Positions 32,690 through 44,092 are shown, counted from the stretch's first letter. The stretch is DNA of 64,000 bases from Ixodes scapularis (GCF_016920785.2 NW_024609958.1:1054001-1118000), one strand, 5' to 3'. Made by a program: numbers and translations. The notes: generated from the sequence alone by a model not told the origin.

Positions 32690-34280
32690 GACAAACGAGG
32701 GAATAGACTTCTTCCAAAACTCGAAGCGCCCCATCGCGGCGCAATTCCACGCAGTGCACCCTGGGAACTAGTTGGCCACTCAGTTTCGGTTTCGATTGAA
32801 GAGCTTCAATTCATGCTATGACGCCGTGACCGAATGCGCGGCTTTCGTTTTCTATTGTCCGACTTCCCACGAATGTGCAATACTCTAAGCATTTTCGAGC
32901 AATATAGAAGGAAGACCTGGGCGCTTTTCTTGGTTCCTAACATGCTGGTTGTTGTGCCTGTGTATGCAAACGTAGTAAAACCTGACTTAGTCCCTTCACC
33001 CAACGATTGTATCTTTGAGCTCACTTTCAATAATCTTCTTTAGTATTAATAACCACAATTGAAATTTAGTCAATTTTAGACCTTTTCTTTGCCAAACGTC
33101 CACTTCGCGTTACTTCATTGAGCGAAAAACAAGCCGCATCCTCAGAGGATACTCACAGTTGAGCCCAACGTTGGCGCATGAACTTTTAAGAAAACGCAAT
33201 AACTTCGCACTCACAACTGCACAAACGTTACTATGAAGTCCGTCTAGTGTCATCATATATCTCTTACTAAAATTTTATGCCGATTGGAAATTAAGGTTTC
33301 GCAAACGCCAAGATCGGCTAGCTACGACGGAGTCCCTGACAAGCGTCCTCAACTCCTCACGAAGCCTTTACCGAAGCCCAAGATCTGTGTCTGAGCGGTG
33401 GTTCTGAAATTATCTTAGCATAGTCAGTCAGGAAGAAGGCAAACATATAACAAGTATTATGGCCATAAGCAAACACCAAATGCACTTGGAATTCTTCAGT
33501 TCATTTGGCTCACCACATAGGGGTTCACGGCGTATACAGCGCAAAGTGCTCGACTAGATGTTGCTTTCTTTAAAACGGTTTGTATGTGTGAATGTGCCTA
33601 TATTATTGCAGGATAACTTCATGCGATATTGAACTAGTAGAATCTAAGCGTGTAGGGACTTCACTTCGTGCAGCTGCTGCAGTGGTCAGTACAGCTATAA
33701 AGGGATAAGAAATGTTGTTTTAGTTCTTCAACGGCGTCTCCTAGTTTTACCTCGCGTACTCGGGTGTATTAAGAAAAACAGCGATTGAAAAAAAATAATA
33801 TAATTTCGTCAATGGACGCATAAAAGAAGTAAAAAACTTGCAACACTAATTTAAAGTTACGAGCTCGGTGTACGCGAACTTATTGGTTGTTACAGCGTGT
33901 TGACATGTACACAAGCAAGATCCCCGAGCTTCGCCACGTCAAATTTCCAGCACTGGCTCGTCCACATACCTCGAAACGCTAACAAAAAGGCTCGAGTACA
34001 AAAATAAGTATGCAAGAGTGTCAAGACAAGCTTTCGTATGGCTCGGACTTGTGCTGAAGCTTCGAGGTCTGGCCATTGAGGTTAGTTTAGGGACTTAAAA
34101 CGATGCGCTCGGGACCAGGAAACATGAGATAACGGTTGTTTATAATCCACGCTTCTTTTCTCGAAGTGTCGATCGAAACCGAAACCATGCCGCTCTCCTC
34201 CCTGGCCAACTAGTTCCCAGAGTGCAATGCGAGCAGTGTTGCTCGCAGAGATTTATGGAAGTGGTCTATTTCTGAGCGCC
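32690..34280. mobile_element. Possible transposon with inverted ends around GGCCAACTAGTTCCCAG
   Basis: CTGGGAACTAGTTGGCC at 32762-32778 recurs as its complement at 34202-34218. Homology extends outward (ATAGACTTCTTCC against GAAGTGGTCTAT) and inward (GTTTCGGTTTCGAT against ATCGAAACCGAAAC), giving arms of about 100 bp enclosing about 1.4 kb. The palindrome ATTGAAGAGCTTCAAT lies just inside the left arm. The interior has no transposase frame. The plus frame 32834-33043 is short. Confidence 0.6.
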
Positions 34281-34825
34281 CGGGTGTGCCTCTGGTTTCT
34301 TTGTGTTGGGTTCTCCTAAAGAAAGCACGCGGCGAGCGCGACTTCTGCTTGAAATTGTCTTGGTAGCAATGTAATTTTCAGTCTGTACCCTTAATAAACA
34401 GTTGTTCGGTTCGTCCAGTCTGGTTCTACAGCAGCGTTCACGCACATTGCGAAGCTGTGAACATTTCCACTATGCACACTCATTCAGCTGCACGGCGAGC
34501 AGAACACCACGTAATTTCAAGTAACACTAAACTCCTCGAACGCCACGTCGTCCAGGCTGCGGCAGTCGATGTAACTGCCATCTTGAAACTGGCGCTCTCG
34601 TTGAGCCCGAGATCTCTCGAGAGCTTCCCGGAAGGCCTACTAGCCGGAACAGCAAAATCCCCAGCGTTGCGTGCGTACGCAATAAGCTAGCCCTTTTATT
34701 GCGTTCTGCGCATGCGCATTTCCGATCTAAAATTTCTTTGCGTAAGCAAAACTTTGGTGTACAGTTCACTAAAATTTTCTTCTGTCGTGTCTTGGGAGGT
34801 GGCCCAGGAACACGCACACCAGCAC
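34281..34825. other. Unassigned sequence
   Basis: The plus frame 34457-34690 and the minus frame 34527-34817 are mutual shadows with no motif. AATAAACAGTTG near 34394 resembles a poly(A) signal without a gene. Confidence 0.45.
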
Positions 34826-34828
34826 TTA

Positions 34829-35015
34829 CCGCTCATTCACACTGGAAGCGGATCCGCGTTCGCAAAGCGGTTGCGAACGCGGTTGTATAAAGATCCAGTG
34901 CAATTGCACGCGCATTTGACGTTATCGAGTGCGCGTGAAAGTGCACTGGATCTTTATACAACCGCGTTCGCAACCACTTTGCGAACGTGGATCCGCTTCC
35001 AGAGTGAATGAGCGG
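34829..35015. mobile_element. 187-bp foldback MITE with TTA target duplication, copy A
   Basis: The element starts CCGCTCATTCACACTGGAAG and ends in the complement GTGAATGAGCGG, with arms of about 80 bp (GCGGATCCGCGTTCGCAAAG, TGTATAAAGATCCAGTGCAA). TTA flanks it at 34826-34828 and 35016-35018. Removing the element restores CCAGCACTTAGTGCTGG, a perfect palindromic target. A 3-bp TTA duplication is typical of PIF/Harbinger-type transposition. Copies lie at 52797 and 62398. Open frames through it are not genes. Confidence 0.9.
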
Positions 35016-35018
35016 TTA

Positions 35019-35707
35019 GTGCTGGCTCGGGACGGAGCAGGGCAAAAGGAAAGTCAGGAGAGCTCGGGTCCGTCGCCCGTCGGCTTCCACTTCCGAGCCC
35101 TGCTGCCTCCGGCGGAGTCCTAAGTTCCGAACAAATCGAACATCGTTTCTCGTCTCTCGTCGATATCGTACACGCACTCTCACAATACTACGTCTGCGGC
35201 CCGTTCACGGCACGTGCACATTCCAAGCCATATAATGCCGCTCACATCATAGCGCACATCACGCGCTACGATCGCATCCATGTAAGTGTAGCCACAGGCC
35301 ACGTTTAGATGAATGTAATCGTAGGGCATCCAATCAAGCAGGGACCAATCGCACGCAACCTGTCTTCCTACTTCTTCCTTTTCTGCCCATCTGCTACCAA
35401 CAAAATAGTATGATCTCGATTCGATACGCTACTGTCGCGTACATGCAAATGCAGCCAATGTCTCATTACGAAAGGTTCAGTTCCTAAAAATGGAATTTTC
35501 CTGAACACATTTGTTTTCGGGGAAATCGAAGGTTTTTTCTTCCCATAGATGCCAAATATGCAATACTGCGCGTATTTCGTAACACCTTATCACAGACACT
35601 GCTGTGGTAAAACATAGATAAATAAAAATTGGGGTCGACGAATTACTTTAAAGCTAGCGCCCGAGTTCCAGGGCAAACATTCTTCGAATCACATTTTTAT
35701 ATTTTTA
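35019..35707. other. Unassigned sequence
   Basis: No gene or repeat recognised. Confidence 0.45.
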
Positions 35708-35947
35708 CAGCGGAGCTGTTAAGGGCTAGTTTCCCCAGGATCGTGTCCCCCGCAAAGAAATGAAGACACCAAACTCTGGACACCTACCGCCATCTATAAG
35801 CGACGGCGGCAAGCCACGCATCTAATTGCCGCCGTCGCTCAAAGATGGCGGCAGGCTTTCCACTCTGGCTTGCCGACTTCCGGCCGGCCATTACTTTCCA
35901 TTGTACAGCTTCGCTGGTCTTCCTTCTTTACCAGAGTGGAAAGGCTG
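35708..35947 (-). mobile_element. 240-bp element of family M1, reverse full-length copy
   Basis: It is the reverse of 3881-4120 at identical length: CAGCGGAGCTGTTAAGGG at the left, CCAGAGTGGAAAGGCTG at the right, and the CCGCCATCTATAAGCGACGG hairpin in the middle. Confidence 0.85.
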
Positions 35948-36156
35948 TTCTCATTTTCTCTCTTTTAATTAGTTTTCTTGTTTTTGTTCCGCCGAGGCTA
36001 TGCTCCAGATTTCTGAAGTGTTCACTGACACACTCTGAAGTAACAATTATAATCATTGTTTCCCTTTAATTACGAACGCTAATATTTGAAACCACATGTA
36101 ACGCAAAGTGTTAGCCCAGGAAGATATTGAAACAGCGTCGATAATTTTTAATACAT

Positions 36157-36162
36157 TTTATT
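36157..36162 (-). terminator. Poly(A) signal of the minus-strand secreted-protein gene
   Basis: AATAAA on the minus strand lies 107 bases past the stop codon, in the run TCAGTAATAAAATG. It would give a transcript end near 36135-36145. Confidence 0.65.
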
Positions 36163-36268
36163 ACTGAATTACACATTTTATCACGATAAAGATTAATAAA
36201 GGCCTTAGAAAAACTACGTCAAGGATACAACAGGAAAGACTCGTACCGCAATACAGCCCAGCTTGTAA

Positions 36269-36493
36269 TTACTGAATATCACAACACGACGAACTAAAGA
36301 GGAGATATACATTTTTTATAAATGGTAGATTAAGGTGAAGGGCACATGGCACTGCTTTTTTTATTGCAGTCGCCGTAACAAAAGTCGCTTCCCTTGTTAG
36401 ACTGCACAATTTCTTCACAAGGCGATCTTTCTTCTGGGTCAAGTCCTCGTTCCATCTCTGCAGGGTGTCTATCACTTCTGTAGTGCAGTTAGG
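36269..36493 (-). CDS. Last coding exon of the secreted-protein gene
   Basis: The acceptor CCTTTTCTTTCTCAG precedes PNCTTEVIDTLQRW in phase 0. The frame stays open through KKLC to TAA at 36269-36271. The 44 residues after KKLC look unlike the rest and end CCDIQ. A small frame change, or an older stop near the KKLC codons, could have extended the protein. Confidence 0.8.
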   Translation of the reverse strand, partial: PNCTTEVIDTLQRWNEDLTQKKDRLVKKLCSLTREATFVTATAIKKAVPCALHLNLPFIKNVYLLFSSSCCDIQ

Positions 36494-39400
36494 CTGAGAA
36501 AGAAAAGGCAATCTTGATTTTATGACAATCAGAACACAAATATCAGCGTTCAAACAACTTTGTTTTGCTGGTAGTCGTTTTATTCATTGCACTAGAATTT
36601 TTGTATCATGAAATGCGTGATAAAAGATTCACCCCAAAAGAGGCACTAATATGCACTTTTTTTTTCAAATCAAATAGCGTCATTTGGGAGGAGACATTGT
36701 TTCAATACTGGCACCAAAAAAAAAAAGAACTCTTTTGTCTGTTTGACTATTTTAATAAAGGTTCCGTGCCAGTATTTCGGGACTTTCACTAAATAACTGG
36801 CAAGTTAATCTATGACGTTCCCAATTTAAGCAACATGGGTTCAATTATATCTCGCAAAAGCAGTCGCAACAAAATTAGAGCAAAAAACGGCGTTCACTTC
36901 CTCAAGTTACAGAAAAAATGAGCTGTCTACATGCTCTCGTGCCGATTGTATGCCGCTCAACGTTCATCACAGCCGTGCACTGGGGTTGGCATCGCACATG
37001 CTAAGCTGCAAGCAGTGTTAAAGGTCGGCTGTTGCCGTCACTGCAGCGATTTGACCCGACTCACGACATGAATAGTTGTTCACGCATCGACTGTCATGAG
37101 ACCAAGCCGTGTGCTCACCAATGTCGGGAAGTACTTTAAGTAGATTGTACTTAAAGTACTACTTCAAGGACGTTTGAAATACTTGGTCTTTACTTGAAGT
37201 GCATTATCTTAGTATGTACTTGCACTTCTTTCTGGTACCTTCCGGTGCAACTCCCGACTTCAAAGTACATTCCCCGAATTTGGTTTTTGTTAAATTTGTA
37301 TCACTAAGTGATGCTTTGTCATCTCTGAAGCCACTTGAATTTATCCAATATTCGCCGTCATCCAACAAAATAGAGGCACACATTTCGTGCGCAAAGCCCA
37401 CAAAACTAAGTAAATCACTAAATATTTATTATTTGCAGGAAATATAAGTGCTTCGCTTTCCCTCAATCGAAGGCGCTGGAAGACGGTATGTTAGACAGCA
37501 TCTTGGACAGAAATGAATTGGGAAGACGGTACATTAGACATGACTTTCTTTCTTTACTAAACAGCTATTTCGTTGACAAAAACGTATTCTAACTTATTTA
37601 AATGTCCTGAATGAATTAAATAAATATTGTAGTAGTTGAAGACACGTTTCCTGGAGGAAGAAAAAGCAACGTTGCTAGCGAACTACTTTCTCGACGGCGG
37701 AGGCACTTCAGATGGGCGCAATGCGCTTGTGGGTGCAGCTAAGATTGTTCTCAGGTTGCATCCGACTATAGTCAAGAAAACACTATAGCGCAGGGGTCTC
37801 AAACTCATCCGAGTGGGGCGGGCCAGATAACCCTCCCCTAGAGTTCCTGTATAGGCTTCTTAAGGGAGCCAGAGTTGCGCGTCTGTTTTCCATGTGCCGC
37901 CGCGCCGCTTTTCGCCGAGATCCGATCACGTGAGGAGCCGGATTAAGTGCCGTGCAAGAAAGTAGACGTTGCGCGCGCTCCGCCGAACGTTCCCCTGCTT
38001 TTGAGCGCGCCGCACGCCTTTTTAACACAAAAAAAAGAACCATAAAAAAACACTTATGTTTTATGTTGCAAAGCATCCTACTGTCCAGGAGACACCCCAT
38101 AAATTTTTAGACAAGGAACGTTGCTCTTTCTGCTTTTTGTAAGCTCATCGGTTGCCTTCCTTAGCTTTTGTTTGCGTATACACAAAGAGCACATCCACAA
38201 AACCTGTACTTTTTGCAATCTATCTGTCTTCATATAATTTTTTCCCTATACTTCCGAGATCCTTTAAATATTGCTATTACTACTTGCTCTGTAGCTAGTG
38301 TTGCTACCACGGCTAATACTCTTGCTTTTAATCCTGCTCCTAGTTTTGACAATAATACGATCACTTTTAGTACTTATATCATCATGTAATATATTTTGGT
38401 ATCCTAATAGTTATTGCAGCAAAGCAACTGACAAGACAGGTCGTAAATTTTCAGCAGAAATTCACCTCATCACCAGGCTGAAAGACCGACGGTACTGCAC
38501 GTGGCCATTATCACCCCATCTATTCCCACCAGTAATCATCGAGATGGTTGTTTACCAAAACGCAACACTGAGAGACTTCAGGAATTGTGGCATGATCGTC
38601 AGGTTTCGGTTCCTGCCAGCCTCTTTAGTCGCCGAAGTGATCATGTGGAGTTGGTTATAAAATAAGAGCCGTTGTCTATTTCATAAAGTAATTGTCAACA
38701 ATGTTATGCAGTTGTTACAGGTTAAAATTATTTTGTGCTATGTACCCTCAGTAGACTGGATCTAGAAAAATATATGTTCATCTCAATATACATAAAGATG
38801 ACTGACTACGTCTTGCCCAGGGAATGCGATGGAATGACGCATGCTCTGCCAAATGTAAAAAAATGGTTCATGGTTCGCGTATTAACTCAGCACAGAATAA
38901 ATAGAGAGCCAATAAGCACCACTTGCGTTATGGCTAAACAGAAACAAATGCTAAAATAAATACAGTAAAATGAAAGACGCTTGTAATCCCCTGTAACGCC
39001 GAGTTAGAGCGCAGCTCTTGAGGAGGAGAAGGGGAAGGTACGGAGAGGGGGGCATAGCCCTCCTCCTCTACTGTGCACTCCCTTACTCCTCTCGAGCTCG
39101 CCTCCCATTTAGCGAAAAATTTTTCTCTAAATTCACCAAGGAAGTTTTTGCGCTTAACTTAGCGGGGAAATTTTCGCGCTAAATTTAGCGGGGAAAGTTT
39201 ACCGCTAAAATTAGTGGGGAAACATTTTCACGAAATTTAGCGGGGAAAATTTTAAGCTATTGTTAGCGAGAAAATTCTTTTCGCTAAAATTAGCGGGTAG
39301 TTTTTTTCGAAAAATTTGGCGGTACATTTTTTCCGCTAAATTTAGCGGGGAAATTTGATCGCTAAATTCAGCGGGAAAACTTTTTCCGCTAAATTCAGCG

Positions 39401-42400
39401 GGGAAATTTACCCCAAAGCAACGCGCGGTGACGTCATCAATGCCGTCACTGGTGACTTTCGTGACATCACGTGTGACGTCATCACGGGAAAAGTCCCATA
39501 ATGCACCGCGCGGTTACGCCGACGGCGATGCCGACGCCGCTCAAGCCAGAAACAGCCGCCTACGAGCTGCGCTCTAAAACAAATGCTAACATTTTGATAC
39601 AGAGTTGTGGCATGCGCTTAGTAAAGCAAAAATGTACGACAAATAACTTTATGAAAAATACATAAAACAGGGCAGGTGTCAGTCTGGTACCCGCAAAAAA
39701 AAAAAGAGTCCGAAGGCAGACAGAACATTTACTTGTGACTTACCCGACCGCCTTCGGGGCAAACTTTACTTGGCATCTGCAGCGTCTGTTCTGGATCACG
39801 GCATCTCACCATGCATGTTTTAAGGCTATTAGAAGTAGCATCCTGCAATGCATTGACATATGATGTCAGAAACAGAAATTTTAAATAAAACTCTGTCCGT
39901 TAAAAAGAAAAAAACAATGAAAAACGTTGAAAAGGTGGATTGAAAGGCCGGCCCGCAAGCAGAAAAAAGGAAACTGATCCTGAATTTCCTTTTCGCCAAC
40001 CCTCCCACAACAGGGAGAAGGAAATCACTTCTTGTTTTCTCGTCACCATTTTCTAATCTCTTTTCTTTCTTGTTCTTTTTAACCACCTGCTTGATTTTTT
40101 TTTCCAAGTTTGGGGGGAAAAAGGGGGGGGGGGGAGGTAGAATGAAAGTTTAAAAGTGAATTCAAAACAAAATAAATATGTCCTTTCCTCTTTTTTTTCG
40201 CCGTGCCTTATATTTGTAACGCGCAAACGATTCGTTTTGTCAGAAAAAACTCACGCAAAAAAAAAAAAATTCACTTTGGTGAAGAAATAAGACCAGCTGA
40301 ACCGTACAATGGAAAGTAATGGCCGGCCGCAAGTCGTCAAGCCAGAGTGGAAATGCTGCCGTCATCTATGAGCGACGGCGGCAACCAGATACGTGGCTTG
40401 CCGCCGTCGCTTCGCTGATGTTCACTGAGTGGGTCACCCGTCTTAGAACATTCCCCCTGGCATAACCTTTATTCAGTGGCATTATTGATGTTCACTTACC
40501 AGCTCCATAAACAGCGTGTCCCCCCAAAAAAAAACTTTTACAGCGTTTGTTTCACCGCGAAAATAACCGACGCGTTGCCGAACGCTCAGTTTCCGCTCAA
40601 ATGCAGCGCTAGCGGTTCGGACCGGATGCCAATGTTTCAGAACTACTCCACGCAAAAAACGTTTTTCCCAAATAAAGCCCTTCAGAAGTTTCGAGTCCAG
40701 GGTCGGCTTGCTCAAAACAGCGCCTCGGCTGAGAGTTGGTGAAAGAAAGTACTGGGCCAGAGCCAGCGCACGAGCTGAGCGGGACTCACACCGCGTCTCA
40801 TGGCACTCGCGTGCCCCAGCCTTTGCACTGCTTTCTTTGACCCAGTCTTAGCTCAGACGCTGTTGCTGAGAGACCGGCCCAGGTGTTTTCACCTACCGTT
40901 TTCGAGCTTGCCCAACTACTCGCTCCACCTGATACCAGTATAAATGACGATAGAGAAAGAGCGCCGTGTATTTTCGCCTTATGTGCCCCTGTGTTTACGA
41001 AATGTGTCACTGGTTTGATAGCAATGCGAGTGTTTCCTGAAATATTATGGGTTTTCATTCCAAGCACAGGTGTTTAGTAAAAACGGGATTAAATGATTAG
41101 TCTTCGCATTATAAAAAGGAAACTACAGAGTAGCTTTGAATGGTCTAAAAATATCTCATTTCTATTTGATTGTCCCCAAGACTTACATCAGAGCCGCTGA
41201 TTTCGCAAAATGTTTTTCCCGCCGAAGCAGCTGCAGTCGCGCAGTGATAAGTATTTCTACTCCCAGACAAAAATCCCACTGAAAAAAAAAAAAAAAAGGT
41301 TATGAAGATACAACCAGGCAAAGTGATTATGAGTTTAATATTGTTTAGACAAGCAAACGCTAACGCTGATAATAATCCCTGCACAAGAGCAACAAGGGGA
41401 CAAAAGACAAACACATATCTCCAAAAACAGAAATCTCCAAACACAGTTTGGAGATTTGTCTTTGCCCTTTGTACCCCTTGTTTCCCCTTTCCAAAAATTA
41501 CGATTGTTATTCTTGTCCAGCTCGCTTGCACCATTGCAATAATTGCATTATCTTAGCAAGCACTGTGCGTTTGTTTAGCATTGCGTAAAATGCAACTACC
41601 TTTCTAAGATTGTAGGCACAAGTTCGCCTAATTAAACTTTGATATTAAGTTCTACTTTTGTTATCCTTTTTATTCGCGACAATAATCATTTTATTTATCC
41701 AAAAAAAGTTTTAATGGCAGATTTTCAAATTGGGCCGTCTGCTCAAAACATTCGGTGATATCGATCAACATTATCATCCGTTATTTTGTAGCACTACACA
41801 TGAGGTGCATTTCTAATAACTGATTGCTGAACCCTCTCTACAACTTTTAATACAGCAATACCCCGGGAGGTCGCGACCGCTTCATTTGAGACATCAAAAT
41901 AATCCAATTCCCTAAACGCATGTAATAGACGAAAGATTAGTGGTTTAACAGTGCAGACTGTGTGAGACTCTTAAAGGTGCCCTGAAGAGGTTTCTGAGAT
42001 CGCCTGAATATGGCGGTACCTCACTCTGCTGGCTCTAAGCATTCTAGAAGCCCCTAAATCATTCCGATACGCGGCACATTTTCCTACTAAAATTGCAATC
42101 AAAAATTGCAAAGAACCGAGGTCCTCCACGAGGATGAGAGGATCATGTTCCTGAAACCTGGACCACTGTCAGCCAATAGAAAGCGAATGATTGTGGCGCC
42201 TCCGACCGGTGGAACCGCGGATGGATTCCTGAATTCATGTGGCTCGTTGCCCATACAGCCCAAACTACGACTCCGCCCAGCGAGAGCTGACCACCGGACA
42301 CATCACTACCACTAAAAAGAAAAGAAAAAAAAACATTCTGCGTTTTTTTTATTTTACATGGTTATTGTAGTATTACGTCCCCACTCCGCGCAAAAAAAAA

Positions 42401-43013
42401 CATTATCGACTATTCTTATATGCTTTCATCATCTACAAAAACATACACATTTTGTATTAATAGCATTGGCAATCTCAACAAATGTCAGTTTTCATTGGTC
42501 ACATGTCGTCCTGGCTGCCGGAACAATGCTCCTCCCATCGCCGGAGATGATTTCGGTGTGTTCGATCTTTGATTGATTTTAAATAAGGAAATCGGCCACG
42601 CATTTTTATGTTTCACAGAGTTCAAGAATGTTAGAACCCGCACAAGGAGTTCTTACCGAATTTAGGAGATCTCAGAAACCTCCTAAGGACACCTTTAAAT
42701 ACTATGCGATGCAGTGACTTAATTCCTTTTGTTCAGATGTGTATTAACACAACCTGTTACAATCTCGTCAGTCAACCGACGCTCTAAGCTCTAAAGCATT
42801 GGTTGCAATATCAAACAACGTTCAAAGAGCACCGGTGGCATCCATTCACAAGTGTTTCTTAAAAGAGTAAAACTGGCGAAAATATTTCGAGAGAAATCAG
42901 AAACACTTTGTTCATTATGTGCATCTTTAATATGACTTACCGCCTTGAAACGCCGGTAGAATAAGCACCACGGCGAAAAGTACGAGCAGCATGTTGCTGA
43001 TATTGCAATACAT
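36269..43013 (-). CDS. Small secreted cysteine-containing protein, tick-saliva style (spliced)
   Basis: Four coding exons are joined as 42941-43013, 41187-41278, 39744-39842 and 36269-36493: 489 nt, 162 residues. The introns have phases 1, 0 and 0, and GT-AG borders throughout. Residues 1-24 form a signal peptide whose core is MLLVLFAVVLILPAFQG. The second ATG (residue 8) has the better context. Cysteines follow at 37, 49, 65, 69, 83, 91 and 118, with three more (138, 158, 159) in an anonymous tail. N-glycosylation is possible at N90-C-T. C49-x15-C65-x3-C69-x13-C83 matches the first half of the class A evasin spacing, but the second half does not, so I do not assign that function. The later part contains a charged segment with W102 and KKDRLVKKLC. 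Exon 1160-1255 on the other strand is a paralogue. Confidence 0.8.
36494..39003. other. First part of intron 4 of the secreted-protein gene, no further feature recognised
   Basis: The intron (36494-39743) is 3.25 kb. Its left part holds a degenerate GTACTT/AAGTAC tract (37125-37210) like those of decayed hAT-type ends, and C/T-rich, AT-rich DNA. The 120-codon plus frame 38298-38660 has no motif. Confidence 0.45.
39004..39577 (+). mobile_element. GAGCGCAGCTC-ended element with internal 26-bp minisatellite
   Basis: Ends TTAGAGCGCAGCTCTTGAGG and GAGCTGCGCTCTAA are inverted complements. Inside, 39107-39413 is a tandem array, followed by GTGACGTCATC motifs and the GACGCCGCTCAAGCC block shared (as complement) with the other family members. 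It sits in intron 4 of the secreted-protein gene. Confidence 0.85.
39107..39413. repeat. 26-bp minisatellite, unit CGCTAAATTTAGCGGGGAAA plus six bases
   Basis: About twelve units follow each other. The conserved core CGCTAAATTTAGCG is a perfect palindrome, and the T/A-rich linker (AAATTTTC, AAGTTTAC and similar) varies. Single units recur at 29360 and 29410 in the partial family member. Confidence 0.9.
39744..39842 (-). CDS. Third coding exon of the secreted-protein gene
   Basis: The acceptor ends ATGCATTGCAG and the donor is GTAAGTCAC. The 33 codons are in phase 0 at both ends and include CMVRCRDPEQTLQMPSKVC, matching the plus-strand exon 1160-1255 in layout. Confidence 0.85.
40271..40412 (+). 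mobile_element. Truncated family M1 element in intron 3
   Basis: TCACTTTGGTGAAGAA, CCGTACAATGGAAAGTAATG and ATCTATGAGCGACGGCGGC match 3881-4120. The right 90 bp is lost and the outer left end is eroded behind an A-run. Confidence 0.8.
41187..41278 (-). CDS. Second coding exon of the secreted-protein gene
   Basis: A 14-T pyrimidine tract ending CAG precedes the exon, and GTAAGTC follows. Only the phase-1 join from the signal exon keeps it open to the phase-0 end. It encodes GFLSGSRNTYHC, an Ala-rich stretch and GKTFCEISGSD. Confidence 0.85.
41971..42698. mobile_element. 728-bp TTAA-bordered element in intron 2
   Basis: TTAAAGGTGCCCTGAAGAGG and GGTTTCTGAGATC at the left meet GATCTCAGAAACCTCC and GGACACCTTTAA at the right. 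The 35-bp ends are complementary with few changes. No transposase is present. The interior carries CCGACCGGTGGAAC and CACTACCACTAAAAAGAAAAG. Confidence 0.85.
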
Positions 43014-43037
43014 AATCAGTCTAACAGGAACGTCCTC
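42941..43037 (-). CDS. Signal-peptide exon of the secreted-protein gene
   Basis: The acceptor is TTTTTCTTTTAG and the donor GTAAGTCAT. The first 24 nt are 5'UTR. ATG at 43011-43013 opens 24 codons plus one base. A hydrophobic core ends in PAFQG, the usual signal-peptidase style of tick secreted proteins. The exon end falls right at the cleavage region. Confidence 0.88.
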
Positions 43038-43189
43038 CTAAAAGAAAAATAATAACATAAATATAGCCTCGAAACTCGGCAGCACAATTTTGTTGTTGGA
43101 ATGTAGAGGACAACTGCAAAGATAAAAAATCTTTTTAACAGCTTAGATGGAAAAAGAATGTCATAAAAAAATTTTACAACGAAAGAAGA

Positions 43190-43695
43190 ACAGTTTTAGA
43201 GCTATATTTACGGCGCTATACGAATTTGTAGTTGGCGCCCGCCGGAGCCGCGGAAAAGTGGGCCTTATTTATCACGTGGCTGGCCCATATTTGTCACGTG
43301 GTGCTTGCGCTCTTTCGGAAGCTTCCTATGGCCTCTAAAAGTAACTTATTCATCTTTGTTTGAAGTATAACAAAAAACTAAGATTAATAAGTACTTTTTA
43401 GAGCCCAAAGGAAACTCCTAAAAAAACGCAAGCAGACGTGATAGACCTGTGCGCCGGTCAGATGACGGCGGCGGCGCCCCGAAGCAGACGAACTTGTGCG
43501 GCGGCGGCGACGGCGGCGTGGAGAAACGCGTTGAAGCGGCGTCGCACACCGCTCAGCGTGCGGCGGTGGCGTGACTTTGCGGCGGCGGCGACGCAGCGTG
43601 GCGGCGCGCGGGCCTACCACGTGACCAGCGGCGGCTCCCGCGGGCGCTAAATACAAATTCGTTTTGCGCCGTAAATATAACCGATCATTTTAAAC
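43190..43695. mobile_element. Foldback element with a GC-rich GGC-repeat arm, in intron 1
   Basis: The outer arms match as TATATTTACGGCGC, ACGAATTTGTA and GGCGCCCGC against their complements near 43620-43685. The inner arms match as CCTCTAAAAGTAACTTATT against AATAAGTACTTTTTAGAG. The right arm has gained about 170 bp of GGCGGC-type sequence (43462-43615). ORFs over it are artefacts. Confidence 0.8.
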
Positions 43696-43699
43696 TAGA

Positions 43700-44092
43700 G
43701 AGAAGAACTTTCCCCCCTCCGCACAAAAGTCTGACTAAAGAACAAGAGGTTACGTGGCGTCGTCTCCAGGCGCGATCGTTACGCACCCCTTCACTCCTCG
43801 CGCACATTTATCCTGATCAATACAACCCAAACTGTGAACACTGCAGCCAACGAGCCAACTACGACCATATCCTATGGGATTGCAAAATAGAGCCACCCCC
43901 CGGAGGACTACTTACAAATCCTTTTCTAGAGCGGTGGGAGACCGTGCTTTCCAGCCCTGACCCCAAAACCCAAGTTGTGGCGGCGGAGTGGGCTGACAAA
44001 ATCGTCGAGGGCTATGTACTCCCGACCACTTAACGCGATCCCTTAGCACTAAGCTCTTTTTGACGAATAAACGTTTTACAATCAATCAATAG
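43700..44092 (+). pseudogene. 3' end of a non-LTR retrotransposon (pol C-terminus)
   Basis: The frame from about 43700 reads LTKEQEVTWRRLQARS, then a zinc-knuckle-like C-x2-C-x7-H-x4-C in CEHCSQRANYDHILWDC, then an EPPPGG stretch and a stop at 44031-44033. A 58-bp 3' UTR ends AATAAACGTTTTACAATCAA then TCAATA. This C-terminal module is the commonest non-LTR tail in tick genomes. The element is truncated at its 5' side and lies in intron 1 of the secreted-protein gene. Confidence 0.85.

Noticed and set aside
40487..40560. Donor-like GTAAGTGAAC on the minus strand in intron 3, as an extra exon of the secreted-protein gene
   Set aside because: No acceptor with a pyrimidine tract lies upstream, and exons 41187-41278 and 39744-39842 already join in phase.
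43384..43656. Arg-rich 90-codon frame
   Set aside because: It is the GGC-repeat arm of a foldback element read on the other strand.
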